This document shows, in pieces, positions 45,921 to 54,956 of a stretch of 64,000 nucleotides of DNA; position 1 is the stretch's first letter; each line of letters opens with the position of its first letter. Source of the DNA: an uncultured Lachnospiraceae bacterium (GTDB lineage Bacteria; Bacillota; Clostridia; Lachnospirales; Lachnospiraceae); contig CAJTPF010000015.1 in NCBI GenBank assembly GCA_910578175.1, positions 10,780 through 74,779 of the forward strand, in the 5' to 3' direction. The notes beneath the pieces are model-generated. The model searched no databases, was not told the origin of the DNA, and worked only from the letters and a program-made list of their open reading frames with translations. Made by a program: the position numbers and the translations under genes.

Positions 45921-48086
45921 CTACATTGTTTTCGTATCCACAAGGATATCTCCCGGATAACAGAGACAGTCCTCATCCGGTATAATGTCATAGCCTGCCA
46001 TGGTCACATGCCGGCTCTTACCTGCTTTTACTGTAAGACTGTAAACATACTCCACACCTTCCAGGGATTCTATGGCCCTGAACAGGTTTCCATAGATGAT
46101 CTTTTCTCCAAAATCGTGGCCGTCTGCGGTATGATCCAGTTGTTTTCTGATCAGCGCCTCCGCCATTTTCTGACAGGTTTCCGCATATTTTTTAACATAC
46201 AAAACACACTGCACATTGACCGGAACATATATGGGCGAACACAGCTTTATTCTGGTGGTAAGCAGCCTTTTATCCTCAATATATTTCATGATTTCTTCTC
46301 TGTAGACCCGGGATAGCTTCGGCATTGCCGAAAGGCCATAGGGTTTTACCGCAATGGAAACGTTTCCGCCCTCTTTATCCATGACCGCCCGGACCTTATG
46401 AACCGCCAGCCCCGGCGTTTCCATAACGATTCTGCGGTAATCCTCCCGGTTTACGGCACAGCCGGGATAGCGCATATCTGCGGCAAACCGTTTCTTCAGT
46501 TCTTCGACAGATTCCCTTTTTCTTCCCCCCGTTCCCCCGGCAGGATTAAAAAATACCGGTTCCGGCTGGTCCGGGATAAAAAATTCATTTCCCCTCCGCA
46601 CATTTCCCTCTGCTCCTTCATATACGGATACATTGGCAAAATAAAGCCTGCCTCCGGCATATCTTCCCGGATTTGTGACCAGTATCTTATCGTTATTTCC
46701 CACCGTGATAAAATTTAATTCTTCATCACCGGTCAATCCCGGCGGAATAAAATCATAAACGATTTCTCCTCCGGGGTTTTCATACTCCGCCAGCAGCAGC
46801 AAATCCTTATCAAATATATTTTTAACAGAAAGTTCAAAAACCTGATTATCATATCCGAAGATATCTCCCACAAATCTTTGGGAAAAGGCCTGTTCCCCGT
46901 AACATACGATCCGAAGGGATTCAGGGCATTCCGCCGGATGATACCTTCCGCTCTTATTAAAGCAGTAATAATAGCGGCTGTCCCCGGCGGGTATTTTTCT
47001 GTAAAACCTTCCCTGTTCCATAAGCTCATCCCCGGTTTCGGAATCTGCCTCATTATATTTATGATAACTTCCGGATCCATCCTCCTGCTCCATACAGTAT
47101 ACGCTCTGATAACCGCTGTCCTGCAATTCCCCATACAATTCAAATATCATATAGTCTTTTCTGGCGGCCGGAACTTTCAACGGTTTCCGGCTGTTCCCGT
47201 CGATCGTATAAGTTATTCCCAGGGAATCTTTCTGAAACGCTTCAAATAAAAAACCTTTTATGGATCGGACTTTTGGCGGAATATCGTAATCCGCTCCAGC
47301 CAGTAATGCCCGCAGAAGATATCCTTCCTTCCCATAGCGCCGGGACACGGCTGCCTCCATGGGAATCCGGATTCCGATTTCTCCGCTGACCAGAAAACCG
47401 CAGGTCCCGTCACGGACGTTTTCCACAGAAATCTCCCGAAATCCTTCCGGTGTCCACACCTGCCAGATCACTCTGGCAAAAGGATTCCGTTTAGGATCTG
47501 AAAACGGATTCCGCTTCACCCGTTCCTCCGCCGAAAGATAGAAAATCAATTCTTTTCCCGCACCTTTCCCGCTTAAAAGAATATCCATATATCTGCCGCC
47601 TTCCGGCCGGTCCGTAAAAATCTCACAGCCCATGGGTAATTCCGTTCCTACCAGCTCCGTGATCTCCGTTTCTGCCGGTATCTGTCCGGAATCCCTGTTT
47701 CCTATATAGATCCCCAGAATCCTCTCCCCGTTATAACTTATTTCCTCCGGCGTCTCAAAACAGGTTTCACCGGCATAAATCTTCTGATTCACCGGAAGGT
47801 TAAATTTTTGTTCCGGATGGGATACTTCCAGCAGTACCCTGGCGCAGTCCGCCTGTTCCGGTTCATAACCTGCCATTTTCAGCAATTTCATCTGCACCGC
47901 CGGCGTTACGGTATTAATGGCCTTCTGCTGCATCAGCTGAAAGGAAGTCAATGCCTCCAGAATGGTAATACCCGGGTCCGATCGATTAAAATTGGTCCAC
48001 TCCGGCGAATAAAGGGGAATTTTGTCAACCGCTTCCCGCCGCAGTTCCTCATAAGTTTTATCATCAAGATTTATGCTGTTTAACAT
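45921..48086 (-). CDS. CIS baseplate wedge protein, gpJ-like
   Basis: About 721 residues from the ATG at 48086 (GGTGAGAGA before it). The N-terminal LYSPEWTNFNRSDPGITILEALTSFQ and the later RESVEELKKRFAADMRYPGCAVNREDYRRIV are typical of baseplate J/putative baseplate assembly proteins (T4 gp6/Afp11-like). The middle is a variable beta-rich insertion. It starts 14 bp after the larger wedge gene. These proteins form the ring around the hub that triggers sheath contraction. Confidence 0.85.
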   Translation of the reverse strand: MLNSINLDDKTYEELRREAVDKIPLYSPEWTNFNRSDPGITILEALTSFQLMQQKAINTVTPAVQMKLLKMAGYEPEQADCARVLLEVSHPEQKFNLPVNQKIYAGETCFETPEEISYNGERILGIYIGNRDSGQIPAETEITELVGTELPMGCEIFTDRPEGGRYMDILLSGKGAGKELIFYLSAEERVKRNPFSDPKRNPFARVIWQVWTPEGFREISVENVRDGTCGFLVSGEIGIRIPMEAAVSRRYGKEGYLLRALLAGADYDIPPKVRSIKGFLFEAFQKDSLGITYTIDGNSRKPLKVPAARKDYMIFELYGELQDSGYQSVYCMEQEDGSGSYHKYNEADSETGDELMEQGRFYRKIPAGDSRYYYCFNKSGRYHPAECPESLRIVCYGEQAFSQRFVGDIFGYDNQVFELSVKNIFDKDLLLLAEYENPGGEIVYDFIPPGLTGDEELNFITVGNNDKILVTNPGRYAGGRLYFANVSVYEGAEGNVRRGNEFFIPDQPEPVFFNPAGGTGGRKRESVEELKKRFAADMRYPGCAVNREDYRRIVMETPGLAVHKVRAVMDKEGGNVSIAVKPYGLSAMPKLSRVYREEIMKYIEDKRLLTTRIKLCSPIYVPVNVQCVLYVKKYAETCQKMAEALIRKQLDHTADGHDFGEKIIYGNLFRAIESLEGVEYVYSLTVKAGKSRHVTMAGYDIIPDEDCLCYPGDILVDTKTM

Positions 48087-48100
48087 TCTCTCACCTTCTT

Positions 48101-51043
48101 CTATGCCTGTGCCAAATGTATGGTATGGTTTCCGTTCATACACACAACAAAGGGATTTTGCCGCATACGGTTGATATCCGTTTCATGTTCGCCTTCCGGA
48201 TCCGTATAACAGGCAGTCACCGCAAAACGGGAGATCCTTCCGTTAAACGGAACGGAATACAGCATTGTAACGATCTGCTGCTCTCCCGGTAAGGCGCCGA
48301 TTTCATGGCCGCTCCCCGGACCTGTGGAAACCGGATGAAAAAAACTGCGGATCCGCTCCGACAACAGATTCCGGATATCAAAGGCTTCGTTCATATGCTC
48401 TGCCACGGCCCAGACTTCCATGGATATCTTTAAAAATAGCGGCTCCCGGATGATCAGCTCTGCCGGTTCCACCGTCAGTTCACACTGCTCCAGCAGATAT
48501 TTTTCTAACTCCCGGCTGATATTGCGGAAGGAATAGGAACCCTCTTCAAAATCTTTCATCAGAAGCACCAGGCTTATACTGCCGTTTTTACCGCAGACAC
48601 ACTTTACCTGGTCAATGCCGCCGGAAAAAGACATTACCTCCCGGATATAATCCTGTTCCGAAATCAGTCTGTGCCGGCCGGACAGCAGGGCGGCGCCCCG
48701 GTTCAGGGCCATGTCCGGTTTCTCGATATCACTGCCTCCGTATCCCCGGACCGGGTTAAATATGTCTCCGATAAACAGCAGATTGGAGGCTGACCTGGTG
48801 ATACTTCCCGGGGGTACGTTGCCCTCCGCTCCCCTGCAGCAGACGGTTACCACAGTAAATGCCGCTCCGGCCGTATATTCGGGAATCCTTACATGGACTC
48901 CGTCTCCAAATTCAATGGTATTATTCATACGGTCGATCCTATAATGCCGGTCCCCGGCCTTCGAGTAAAAAAAATTCTCCACTTCTTCCCAAAGAACATA
49001 AAATTCCGTAATATCTCCCAGATAGTTAAACTCTGCTTTGATCTTTTGTTTTCCCTCTGCTATCATTTCCTTCATTTGGAAAGGCGTATACTTATTGATT
49101 TCATTGACATACACCTGACAATTCAAAATATTGCGGGCATTCAGCGGAAACCTCATTCCTGCAGAAACCCGGTCGATATAAAATTCCTCTTCTTCCATGG
49201 TTTCAATATTTTCTACCATGACAGCATTTAAATAAATCCCATTGATGACCGGATGATAGCCTTCCGCTTTTATACCGGTATTCCCGATTTCCTGAATCCT
49301 TATAAAGTACCTTTCGGTACCCTCTATGTTATAACTTGCAAAATCCTCCGGCGGCATAAAAATCAATGTTCCCGAATCAACAAAACCCTTTGTATCATCC
49401 AAAACTTTCAGCGGTTTAAACCCCCGGGAAGAAGAATATTCAAACCGCAGAGAGAGGGGAATTACGCTGCGGCTTTCATCTATCATGAAAAACAGACTGA
49501 CCGGTCCCGCTTCCGGTTTTCTGTCAAACCCCAGATACAGACCAGTCCCATCATAGGGCAGCGGAAGGAATACCGGAATATACCCTCTGCCCTTCCATTC
49601 CGACCAGGATTCCATATCGTCTTCCCGCCGGCTGCCGGAGCACCTCATAAAACCGTCCGGTTCAAAATACCGTTCTCCATAGGAATATGTCATTTCTAAA
49701 TCTTTTATCACCGGATAGTAATGAATACAGGGACGAAGATAACAATTATCCGCCCTCAGGATCTGCATGCGGATGCACAGCCCTTCATTTCCCAGTATGC
49801 TGAACGGAGAAAAATCTTCGGGGCAGATAAACTGAATCCGTCCGGTTCCCCCGCCCTCCTGATAAAATATCGCTTCCGCTCCGGAAATACAATTTAATTT
49901 CTTAAATCCCTTCCCATTATAATACTCCAGGGAAAGTTCCTGGATAAACGCCCGGGCTTCCCGGTCATACGGTATTTTTTTAGGTTTCCGTTTTATGATC
50001 CTCAGAGTCTCTTCCGCCTCCGCCGGCGGAAACCCTGCCCGTTTCTCCTCCATATCAAACCGGAATGTAAGGGTGATCAGCGCCCCGGCTTTGGAAAATA
50101 TCCTATCATTACCAATATAACATTCTGCATACAATGCCGGTTCTTCTCCAAAGGGTGTAAATTTATCACACCTCATATCCAGAAAGGAATTACAGACAAA
50201 TTCCGGGATTTCCCGGCTGCCGGAAAGGGAGATTTCTATATTTTTCAACTCAACCGGAGATAATACCGGCTGCAATGCCTCCAAAACAATTGCCGTATAC
50301 TGCCGGCCGTCCGCCTTCACCGGCACGCATCCCTCTTTGGTTCTTAACCGGATGATACCATCTTCCCATACGGTTTCGTCAAATTCCTCCAATCCATGCT
50401 TCGTAAAACAATAAAAACGATATTTGTTTTTATCGGCAAAACGGATATTTATATCCTCCTGTTCATGCAGGGATGAAAACCGCAGCAAAATTTCATCGTT
50501 ATCCACCGCAAAGAGGGTTTTGTGATAAATTATCAACCGGTTTCTGAGCGGTTCCGCACCGGAGAAGTTAAAAACCGAAACCGGAGAGCCGGGACTGCAG
50601 GATATGACTTTCCCCTGTTGTTGGGATATCTGGAATATATGGGTAAGTCTTGCCCCCGTCACGCAGATATCATGAAGGGTTTCAAAAACAACGGAGTTTT
50701 CCTCTTCCAGCAGACGGGTCCCCTTTGGAACCGGCCGTCCTTCCACGGTATCCCCCAGCAGATTCATTACCGCTGCCGATCGGGCAGGGCGGGCCGCCGT
50801 CAGAGAGATTCCCGTCATATTGATCAATTCTGTCCGGTATTTATCCATAACCTGACGAAACCGCACTACATTGTCTCTCGTCTGATCCGCATAAATCATG
50901 GCTATCACCGAACCCATATCCGGATTTTCCTCATCAAATCTCCATTCCGGCGTATAAGATCCGGCCAGATACCGGATCCGTTTCCGGATATCCTCTGTAT
51001 TTCCTTCCTGCCATTCCTTCGGCAGATAACTGTTATTTACCAT
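48101..51043 (-). CDS. CIS large baseplate wedge protein (gpJ-like, Afp12-type)
   Basis: 980 residues. The N-terminal EWRFDEENPDMGSVIAMIYADQ resembles its smaller neighbour. The C-terminal part has IEFGDGVHVRIPEYTAG, CCRGAEGNVPPGSI and GRHRLISEQDYIREVMSF, standard baseplate J features. The long middle is beta-rich and probably decorates the wedge. Overlaps the gp25 gene by 11 bp. Two unequal J-like proteins side by side match the Afp11/Afp12 arrangement. Confidence 0.83.
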   Translation of the reverse strand: MVNNSYLPKEWQEGNTEDIRKRIRYLAGSYTPEWRFDEENPDMGSVIAMIYADQTRDNVVRFRQVMDKYRTELINMTGISLTAARPARSAAVMNLLGDTVEGRPVPKGTRLLEEENSVVFETLHDICVTGARLTHIFQISQQQGKVISCSPGSPVSVFNFSGAEPLRNRLIIYHKTLFAVDNDEILLRFSSLHEQEDINIRFADKNKYRFYCFTKHGLEEFDETVWEDGIIRLRTKEGCVPVKADGRQYTAIVLEALQPVLSPVELKNIEISLSGSREIPEFVCNSFLDMRCDKFTPFGEEPALYAECYIGNDRIFSKAGALITLTFRFDMEEKRAGFPPAEAEETLRIIKRKPKKIPYDREARAFIQELSLEYYNGKGFKKLNCISGAEAIFYQEGGGTGRIQFICPEDFSPFSILGNEGLCIRMQILRADNCYLRPCIHYYPVIKDLEMTYSYGERYFEPDGFMRCSGSRREDDMESWSEWKGRGYIPVFLPLPYDGTGLYLGFDRKPEAGPVSLFFMIDESRSVIPLSLRFEYSSSRGFKPLKVLDDTKGFVDSGTLIFMPPEDFASYNIEGTERYFIRIQEIGNTGIKAEGYHPVINGIYLNAVMVENIETMEEEEFYIDRVSAGMRFPLNARNILNCQVYVNEINKYTPFQMKEMIAEGKQKIKAEFNYLGDITEFYVLWEEVENFFYSKAGDRHYRIDRMNNTIEFGDGVHVRIPEYTAGAAFTVVTVCCRGAEGNVPPGSITRSASNLLFIGDIFNPVRGYGGSDIEKPDMALNRGAALLSGRHRLISEQDYIREVMSFSGGIDQVKCVCGKNGSISLVLLMKDFEEGSYSFRNISRELEKYLLEQCELTVEPAELIIREPLFLKISMEVWAVAEHMNEAFDIRNLLSERIRSFFHPVSTGPGSGHEIGALPGEQQIVTMLYSVPFNGRISRFAVTACYTDPEGEHETDINRMRQNPFVVCMNGNHTIHLAQA

Positions 51044-51452
51044 TTTCCCTTTGTTCCTCCACCGTATCTAAATAAAACGGAAATACCAGATTATCCCTTG
51101 TATGGCTTTCCGCAACCAGATAATCGATATATACCATCAGCCGTCCGCCCGCATTATCCGGTATGATATTAATATCCACTCCCGAAATCCTGGGTTCCTG
51201 TTTCAAAATCGTCTCTTTCAAATCCCGGGCCATTATATTCAGTTCCGTTCTATTGGTATCCATAAATGTATAGGATAGCAGACTGCTGCCGAACTCCGGT
51301 GCAAAGATCCGCTCCGTCTTCTGTGTCATCAGGATAATATATACCGACTCCTTTACGCTTTCCGGTCCGCCGGCAACGGCAAACCGTCCCGTCGTCCTGT
51401 TCACCTGTGGCGGAAACTTCATCCCCAGCCCCAAAAACCGATTCTGCTCCAT
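51033..51452 (-). CDS. CIS baseplate protein, gp25/gpW-like
   Basis: About 139 residues from the ATG at 51452; a TTG at 51461 is an alternative. KESVYIILMTQKTERIFAPEFGSSL and LKETILKQEPRISGVDINI fit the GPW/gp25 family, the small wedge protein that joins sheath to baseplate (Afp9-like). It lies between the gpV-like spike and the large wedge gene, as in other CIS loci. Confidence 0.88.
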   Translation of the reverse strand: MEQNRFLGLGMKFPPQVNRTTGRFAVAGGPESVKESVYIILMTQKTERIFAPEFGSSLLSYTFMDTNRTELNIMARDLKETILKQEPRISGVDINIIPDNAGGRLMVYIDYLVAESHTRDNLVFPFYLDTVEEQRENGK

Positions 51453-51485
51453 ACTCACCAAACATCCTTCTTCCTTTTCACATTT

Positions 51486-52301
51486 TTAACCTATCTTGAT
51501 GGGACTACCCTGTATCTGTACCATTCCGCTGCTGTTTTCCTTCAATACCGAAGATGCCTCTATGATCGTCTGGCTTCCGCTGAATTTGGCGCTTCCGTCG
51601 GAAGCTATGGATACCTTGGAAGAAACCGCTGCTGACAGCTTTACCGCCTCTATCTTTATTTCCCCGCTTTCACCGTTCATCTTTATTCTAATATTATTTC
51701 CTACTTCAATGGTCAGTTTGCTGCCGGCTTTTACATTGATCTCGCCGTTTTCGGTCTTCATTTCAATCTGACATTTCTTTTCTTTATCCTGTATTACGAT
51801 CTTATTATTTTCATTGTCCAGAACAACGGTATGGGCCTGCTTCGGCGTTTCAATCTTTATCTTATCTTTGTCTCCGTCCCCTTCTTTGTTATCTTCAAAA
51901 AGGAGGGTATTACCATTTTTGGTCACGATCCGTTTCAGCTGATTATTTTCGTCTGCGGATTTCTGAAGAAAAGAATCATTGTCCCTGGGAATACAGCCTA
52001 TGATAAAAGGTTTTTCAATATTTCCCTGTTCAAACGCCACTAATACCTGATCTCCGATTTCCGGCAGAAAATAATGGCCGTATCTGGAACCGGAAGAAGG
52101 CATGGCGGTCCTGGCCCATTTCAGTTCATTGGCATCCGTATCCCTGACCGGAAGGGTGACGCAAACCCGCCCCGGCATACCGCTGTCATAGTTTTTTGCA
52201 ACGATTCCAGTCATAACACCGAAAATCCTGGAATCCCCGGTTTCCGTTTTTAATATCTGCTTTTTGGTAATATCGTCAAATATATTGAAGAATTCACTCA
52301 T
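51486..52301 (-). CDS. CIS spike protein, gpV/VgrG C-terminal-like
   Basis: 271 residues. The N-terminal OB-fold (FGVMTGIVAKNYDSGMPGRVCVTLP, then GSRYGHYFLPEIGDQVLVAFEQGN) is that of baseplate assembly protein V. The C-terminal 130 residues are repetitive beta strands (IKIETPKQAHTVVLD to IQGSPIKIG), consistent with a trimeric spike needle. The DUF4280 PAAR-like protein would cap its tip. Its start overlaps the hub gene by 4 bp (ATGA). In Afp8 and VgrG, hub and spike are one protein; here they are split. Confidence 0.9.
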   Translation of the reverse strand: MSEFFNIFDDITKKQILKTETGDSRIFGVMTGIVAKNYDSGMPGRVCVTLPVRDTDANELKWARTAMPSSGSRYGHYFLPEIGDQVLVAFEQGNIEKPFIIGCIPRDNDSFLQKSADENNQLKRIVTKNGNTLLFEDNKEGDGDKDKIKIETPKQAHTVVLDNENNKIVIQDKEKKCQIEMKTENGEINVKAGSKLTIEVGNNIRIKMNGESGEIKIEAVKLSAAVSSKVSIASDGSAKFSGSQTIIEASSVLKENSSGMVQIQGSPIKIG

Positions 52302-53461
52302 GTCGTCTGACTGTCCACCTTCCCGTAGAGTATGCTCCGATACCCCTTTGTTTCATTCAGTATATGCCTCACTTTTGTGATGTAAAAAGTATTTGCCGCC
52401 GGTTTTCCCAGGCCTTTTATTTCCACAAATCGTCCGGGTACCAGTTCCGGCATTCCGATACACTCTGCTTTTAACGTGCCAAGACGGCAGGAAATTTCCT
52501 GCATTAACGCCTCTGCCCGATCCTGCGCCCTGTTTTGGGAACGGATTCCCGCATCGTGAAAAACATATCTGGTATTTTTTATCAGAGGTTTTGCCTTGTT
52601 TCCGATGGACAGCTTCCCCTGATATTTCTTTTTGGCGCTGATCACCTTTCCTTTGCCTGTATCCATCCCCCGTACCTCTACCTGTTCTACCATTCCGGCA
52701 GTTTCATAGGATATGTCAAATCCCAGCAGCCCCCCGCCGATCTGCAGAGCGATTAAAACTCCGGTGTTTGACATGGCTTTTATAAAATTAAAAACTTTTC
52801 CCTCCGTATATGCTTCAAACCCAAACTTTTTTGCGGCCTTTACCAGAAATTCATAATCACTCTCCGCCACCATTTCCATGGTTTCATCGGTTTCCTTATT
52901 TTTGTCGGAGGAGCGTTTCGCCTCCACGGTGTCCGGCGTATCCTGAATATTCATCCGGCTGTCCACTACCCCGATATTTTTCAGTTTTTCATAGTTAACG
53001 GCCTGGAATATTTCTTTGACCGCTTCCGAATAGGTTTTTGCTTTCAACTGTCTGGAATAATTGCTTGCCATCATAACACCCTTTATATCCATGCAGGTTA
53101 TCTCTATAAACGGAACATCCTCCGGCTCATACTGAAAGCTGACCTTTGCAATATATCCGGAAAAGATCATTTTTACCGCACCCCGGTATCCCAGGGAAAC
53201 GGAAACCGCAGAACCTAAGAATATGTATTTTTTTATATCCTGTATCCGGAATTCCTTCTTTTCCGAATCAAAAACATTATATAAGCGAAACTCCGCCGTC
53301 GATGCCTCCAGCTCACTGGTCAGCTCCACCTCCAGATCCGTAGCCACGATGTTAAATTTATTTTCGGAAAGCTTCATATCATTGATCGTAATATCTGCCA
53401 TCGGAGCGGAAAAATCATCATACTTCCGTTTCAGTTGTTTATAATCAAACTCCCTGCCCAT
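52298..53461 (-). CDS. CIS hub protein, gpD-like (late control D)
   Basis: 387 residues. AVSVSLGYRGAVKMIFSGYI, DIKGVMMASNYSRQLK and the C-terminal GMPELVPGRFVEIKGLGKP fit the phage late control D/gp27 family, which forms the trimeric hub under the tube. ESDYEFLVKAAKKFGFEAY is another family segment. It is coupled to the spike gene by a 4-bp overlap. The 103 bp upstream (53462-53564) hold no recognisable gene. Confidence 0.88.
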   Translation of the reverse strand: MGREFDYKQLKRKYDDFSAPMADITINDMKLSENKFNIVATDLEVELTSELEASTAEFRLYNVFDSEKKEFRIQDIKKYIFLGSAVSVSLGYRGAVKMIFSGYIAKVSFQYEPEDVPFIEITCMDIKGVMMASNYSRQLKAKTYSEAVKEIFQAVNYEKLKNIGVVDSRMNIQDTPDTVEAKRSSDKNKETDETMEMVAESDYEFLVKAAKKFGFEAYTEGKVFNFIKAMSNTGVLIALQIGGGLLGFDISYETAGMVEQVEVRGMDTGKGKVISAKKKYQGKLSIGNKAKPLIKNTRYVFHDAGIRSQNRAQDRAEALMQEISCRLGTLKAECIGMPELVPGRFVEIKGLGKPAANTFYITKVRHILNETKGYRSILYGKVDSQTT

Positions 53462-53564
53462 GAAACTGTTATCCTTTCAAATTTTTTTATGCGATTGCAA
53501 CCCCTGTGGTCACGGGTGGGATGTTTCAGCGACTTGATATGAATATTTGCGACCGCTTATATCC

Positions 53565-54218
53565 TTAGAACAGATTTAAATTTAACAGGTTTCCTGCTCT
53601 GTCTTTTATCATCCCGGCGCCCGTTTCGGAGGATGTAAACATATCTCCGCCAAACAATCGATCAAAGGCGCGTTCATTTTCATTTTTATCGATGCCTTTA
53701 TGGCTGTAATCCTGCTGTATGCCGAGACTTACCTTTCCGCATATGGGATTTCCCTTTCTATTAAACATGGTAAATTCCGTATTGACACTGATCAGCTCCC
53801 CCTGAAAACTGAATTCCGACCAATAGAATGTTACCTGCCTGTTGTTACTGCAGTTTAACAGATTTATAAATGCAAATATATTTGATATTTCCGAATGACC
53901 GCCCATTTGTTTAGAGAGGGCGGAAGCGACCGTTCCGGCAGATAACATCATCTTTTCACTCATAAAAGCATCGAAATTATTGACGTCTTCGAATATTAAA
54001 TCAATACTCATGGCGGTACTAGCCGTATTGGTATTCTGATAAGTACTTTCTGCGGAAGTTTCATTACTTTCTTTATTTTCCAGTTTTGTTTCCCGTGCAT
54101 AAGTGGAAAATGAAACCGTAGCAGGATTATATTGTACCCGGACTCTTTGTTTCCTTCCGTCGATTTCAAACTCAACGACCGCTTTTTCAATGGTTCCAGT
54201 TACACTTTTCAGGCTCAA
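53565..54218 (-). CDS. CIS tube-initiation protein (Afp7-like), copy 2
   Basis: 217 residues from a TTG at 54218 with GGAGG 7 bp upstream, opening MSLKSVTG. VQYNPATVSFSTYARE, LIFEDVNNFDAFM, VTFYWSEFSFQGELISVNTEFTMF and GNPICGKVSLGIQQ are the same blocks as in the neighbouring 226-residue gene, so the two are paralogs. It matches the N-terminal domain of CIS tube proteins that start tube polymerisation on the hub, but lacks the C-terminal LysM often found in that family. Confidence 0.82.
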   Translation of the reverse strand: MSLKSVTGTIEKAVVEFEIDGRKQRVRVQYNPATVSFSTYARETKLENKESNETSAESTYQNTNTASTAMSIDLIFEDVNNFDAFMSEKMMLSAGTVASALSKQMGGHSEISNIFAFINLLNCSNNRQVTFYWSEFSFQGELISVNTEFTMFNRKGNPICGKVSLGIQQDYSHKGIDKNENERAFDRLFGGDMFTSSETGAGMIKDRAGNLLNLNLF

Positions 54219-54240
54219 TCTTTTTCCTCCTTCCCGCCAT

Positions 54241-54921
54241 CTACGGAAGATTTAATAAATTCCCGACTTTTTGGAGGCTTCTGCCCTGTTCCGGCAGCCC
54301 GTCCATATCAAATTTCTTATAGCCGGCGCTATCACCCTCATCACGGCTGGCCGCCACGGACAGCGTGACCTCTGCCCGGACCGGCTGCCCGGAAGTGCTG
54401 AACATGGTATAAACGGCATTGATGCTTTTAAGATTTCCGCTGAAGGTAAAATCACCCCACTGAAATGTCAGTTTTCTGGTATACGGATTTCGTATTGCCG
54501 CAATGAATCCGTCCACATAGGGCTGTACGGTAAACTCCTCTTTCTTTACTGCACGGGTTACCTGAGCCGCCACCGATGTGGGATTTAAAACAAGGTTTTC
54601 ATTCATAAAAGCATCCTGATTATTTACCCGGTCAAAGATCAGTTTAACACTCATGGTATTAGTGGGAAAATCCATGATATCGTTATCGACTGCCGCAGTT
54701 TTCTCACTGACATCTTTTTTCGGATCTTTCTTTCTCCTGTCAGTACTTATACTTAACGAAGAAGGGTTGAACTGAACCCGGAACTGTTTTTTTACTTCCT
54801 GCCGCAAACCGGAAACGCCGCTCATACCGTCTACAGAATCCTGCCGCTTATCCTCAATGAGGATCACCGCATGTTCCACATTTCCTGTTATATTATCTTT
54901 CAATTCCGTTTTGAAACTCAA
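54241..54921 (-). CDS. CIS tube-initiation protein (Afp7-like), copy 1
   Basis: About 226 residues from a TTG at 54921; GGAG lies 7 bp upstream and the resulting N-terminus MSFKTELKDNITGN aligns with the paralog's. A TTG at 54942 is an alternative. Blocks include FRVQFNPSSLSIS, LIFDRVNNQDAFM, LTFQWGDFTFSGNLKSINAV and PVRAEVTLSVA. As in its paralog the LysM domain is missing. The pair probably forms two successive adaptor rings between hub and tube. Confidence 0.82.
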   Translation of the reverse strand: MSFKTELKDNITGNVEHAVILIEDKRQDSVDGMSGVSGLRQEVKKQFRVQFNPSSLSISTDRRKKDPKKDVSEKTAAVDNDIMDFPTNTMSVKLIFDRVNNQDAFMNENLVLNPTSVAAQVTRAVKKEEFTVQPYVDGFIAAIRNPYTRKLTFQWGDFTFSGNLKSINAVYTMFSTSGQPVRAEVTLSVAASRDEGDSAGYKKFDMDGLPEQGRSLQKVGNLLNLP

Positions 54922-54956
54922 TTTATCACTCCGCTTTCCCAATCAGGAACTTTTAT

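Noticed and set aside
53462..53564. Small LysM or DUF5908-like gene between the hub and tube-initiation genes
   Set aside because: About 100 bp only, stops in the relevant frames and no family motif.
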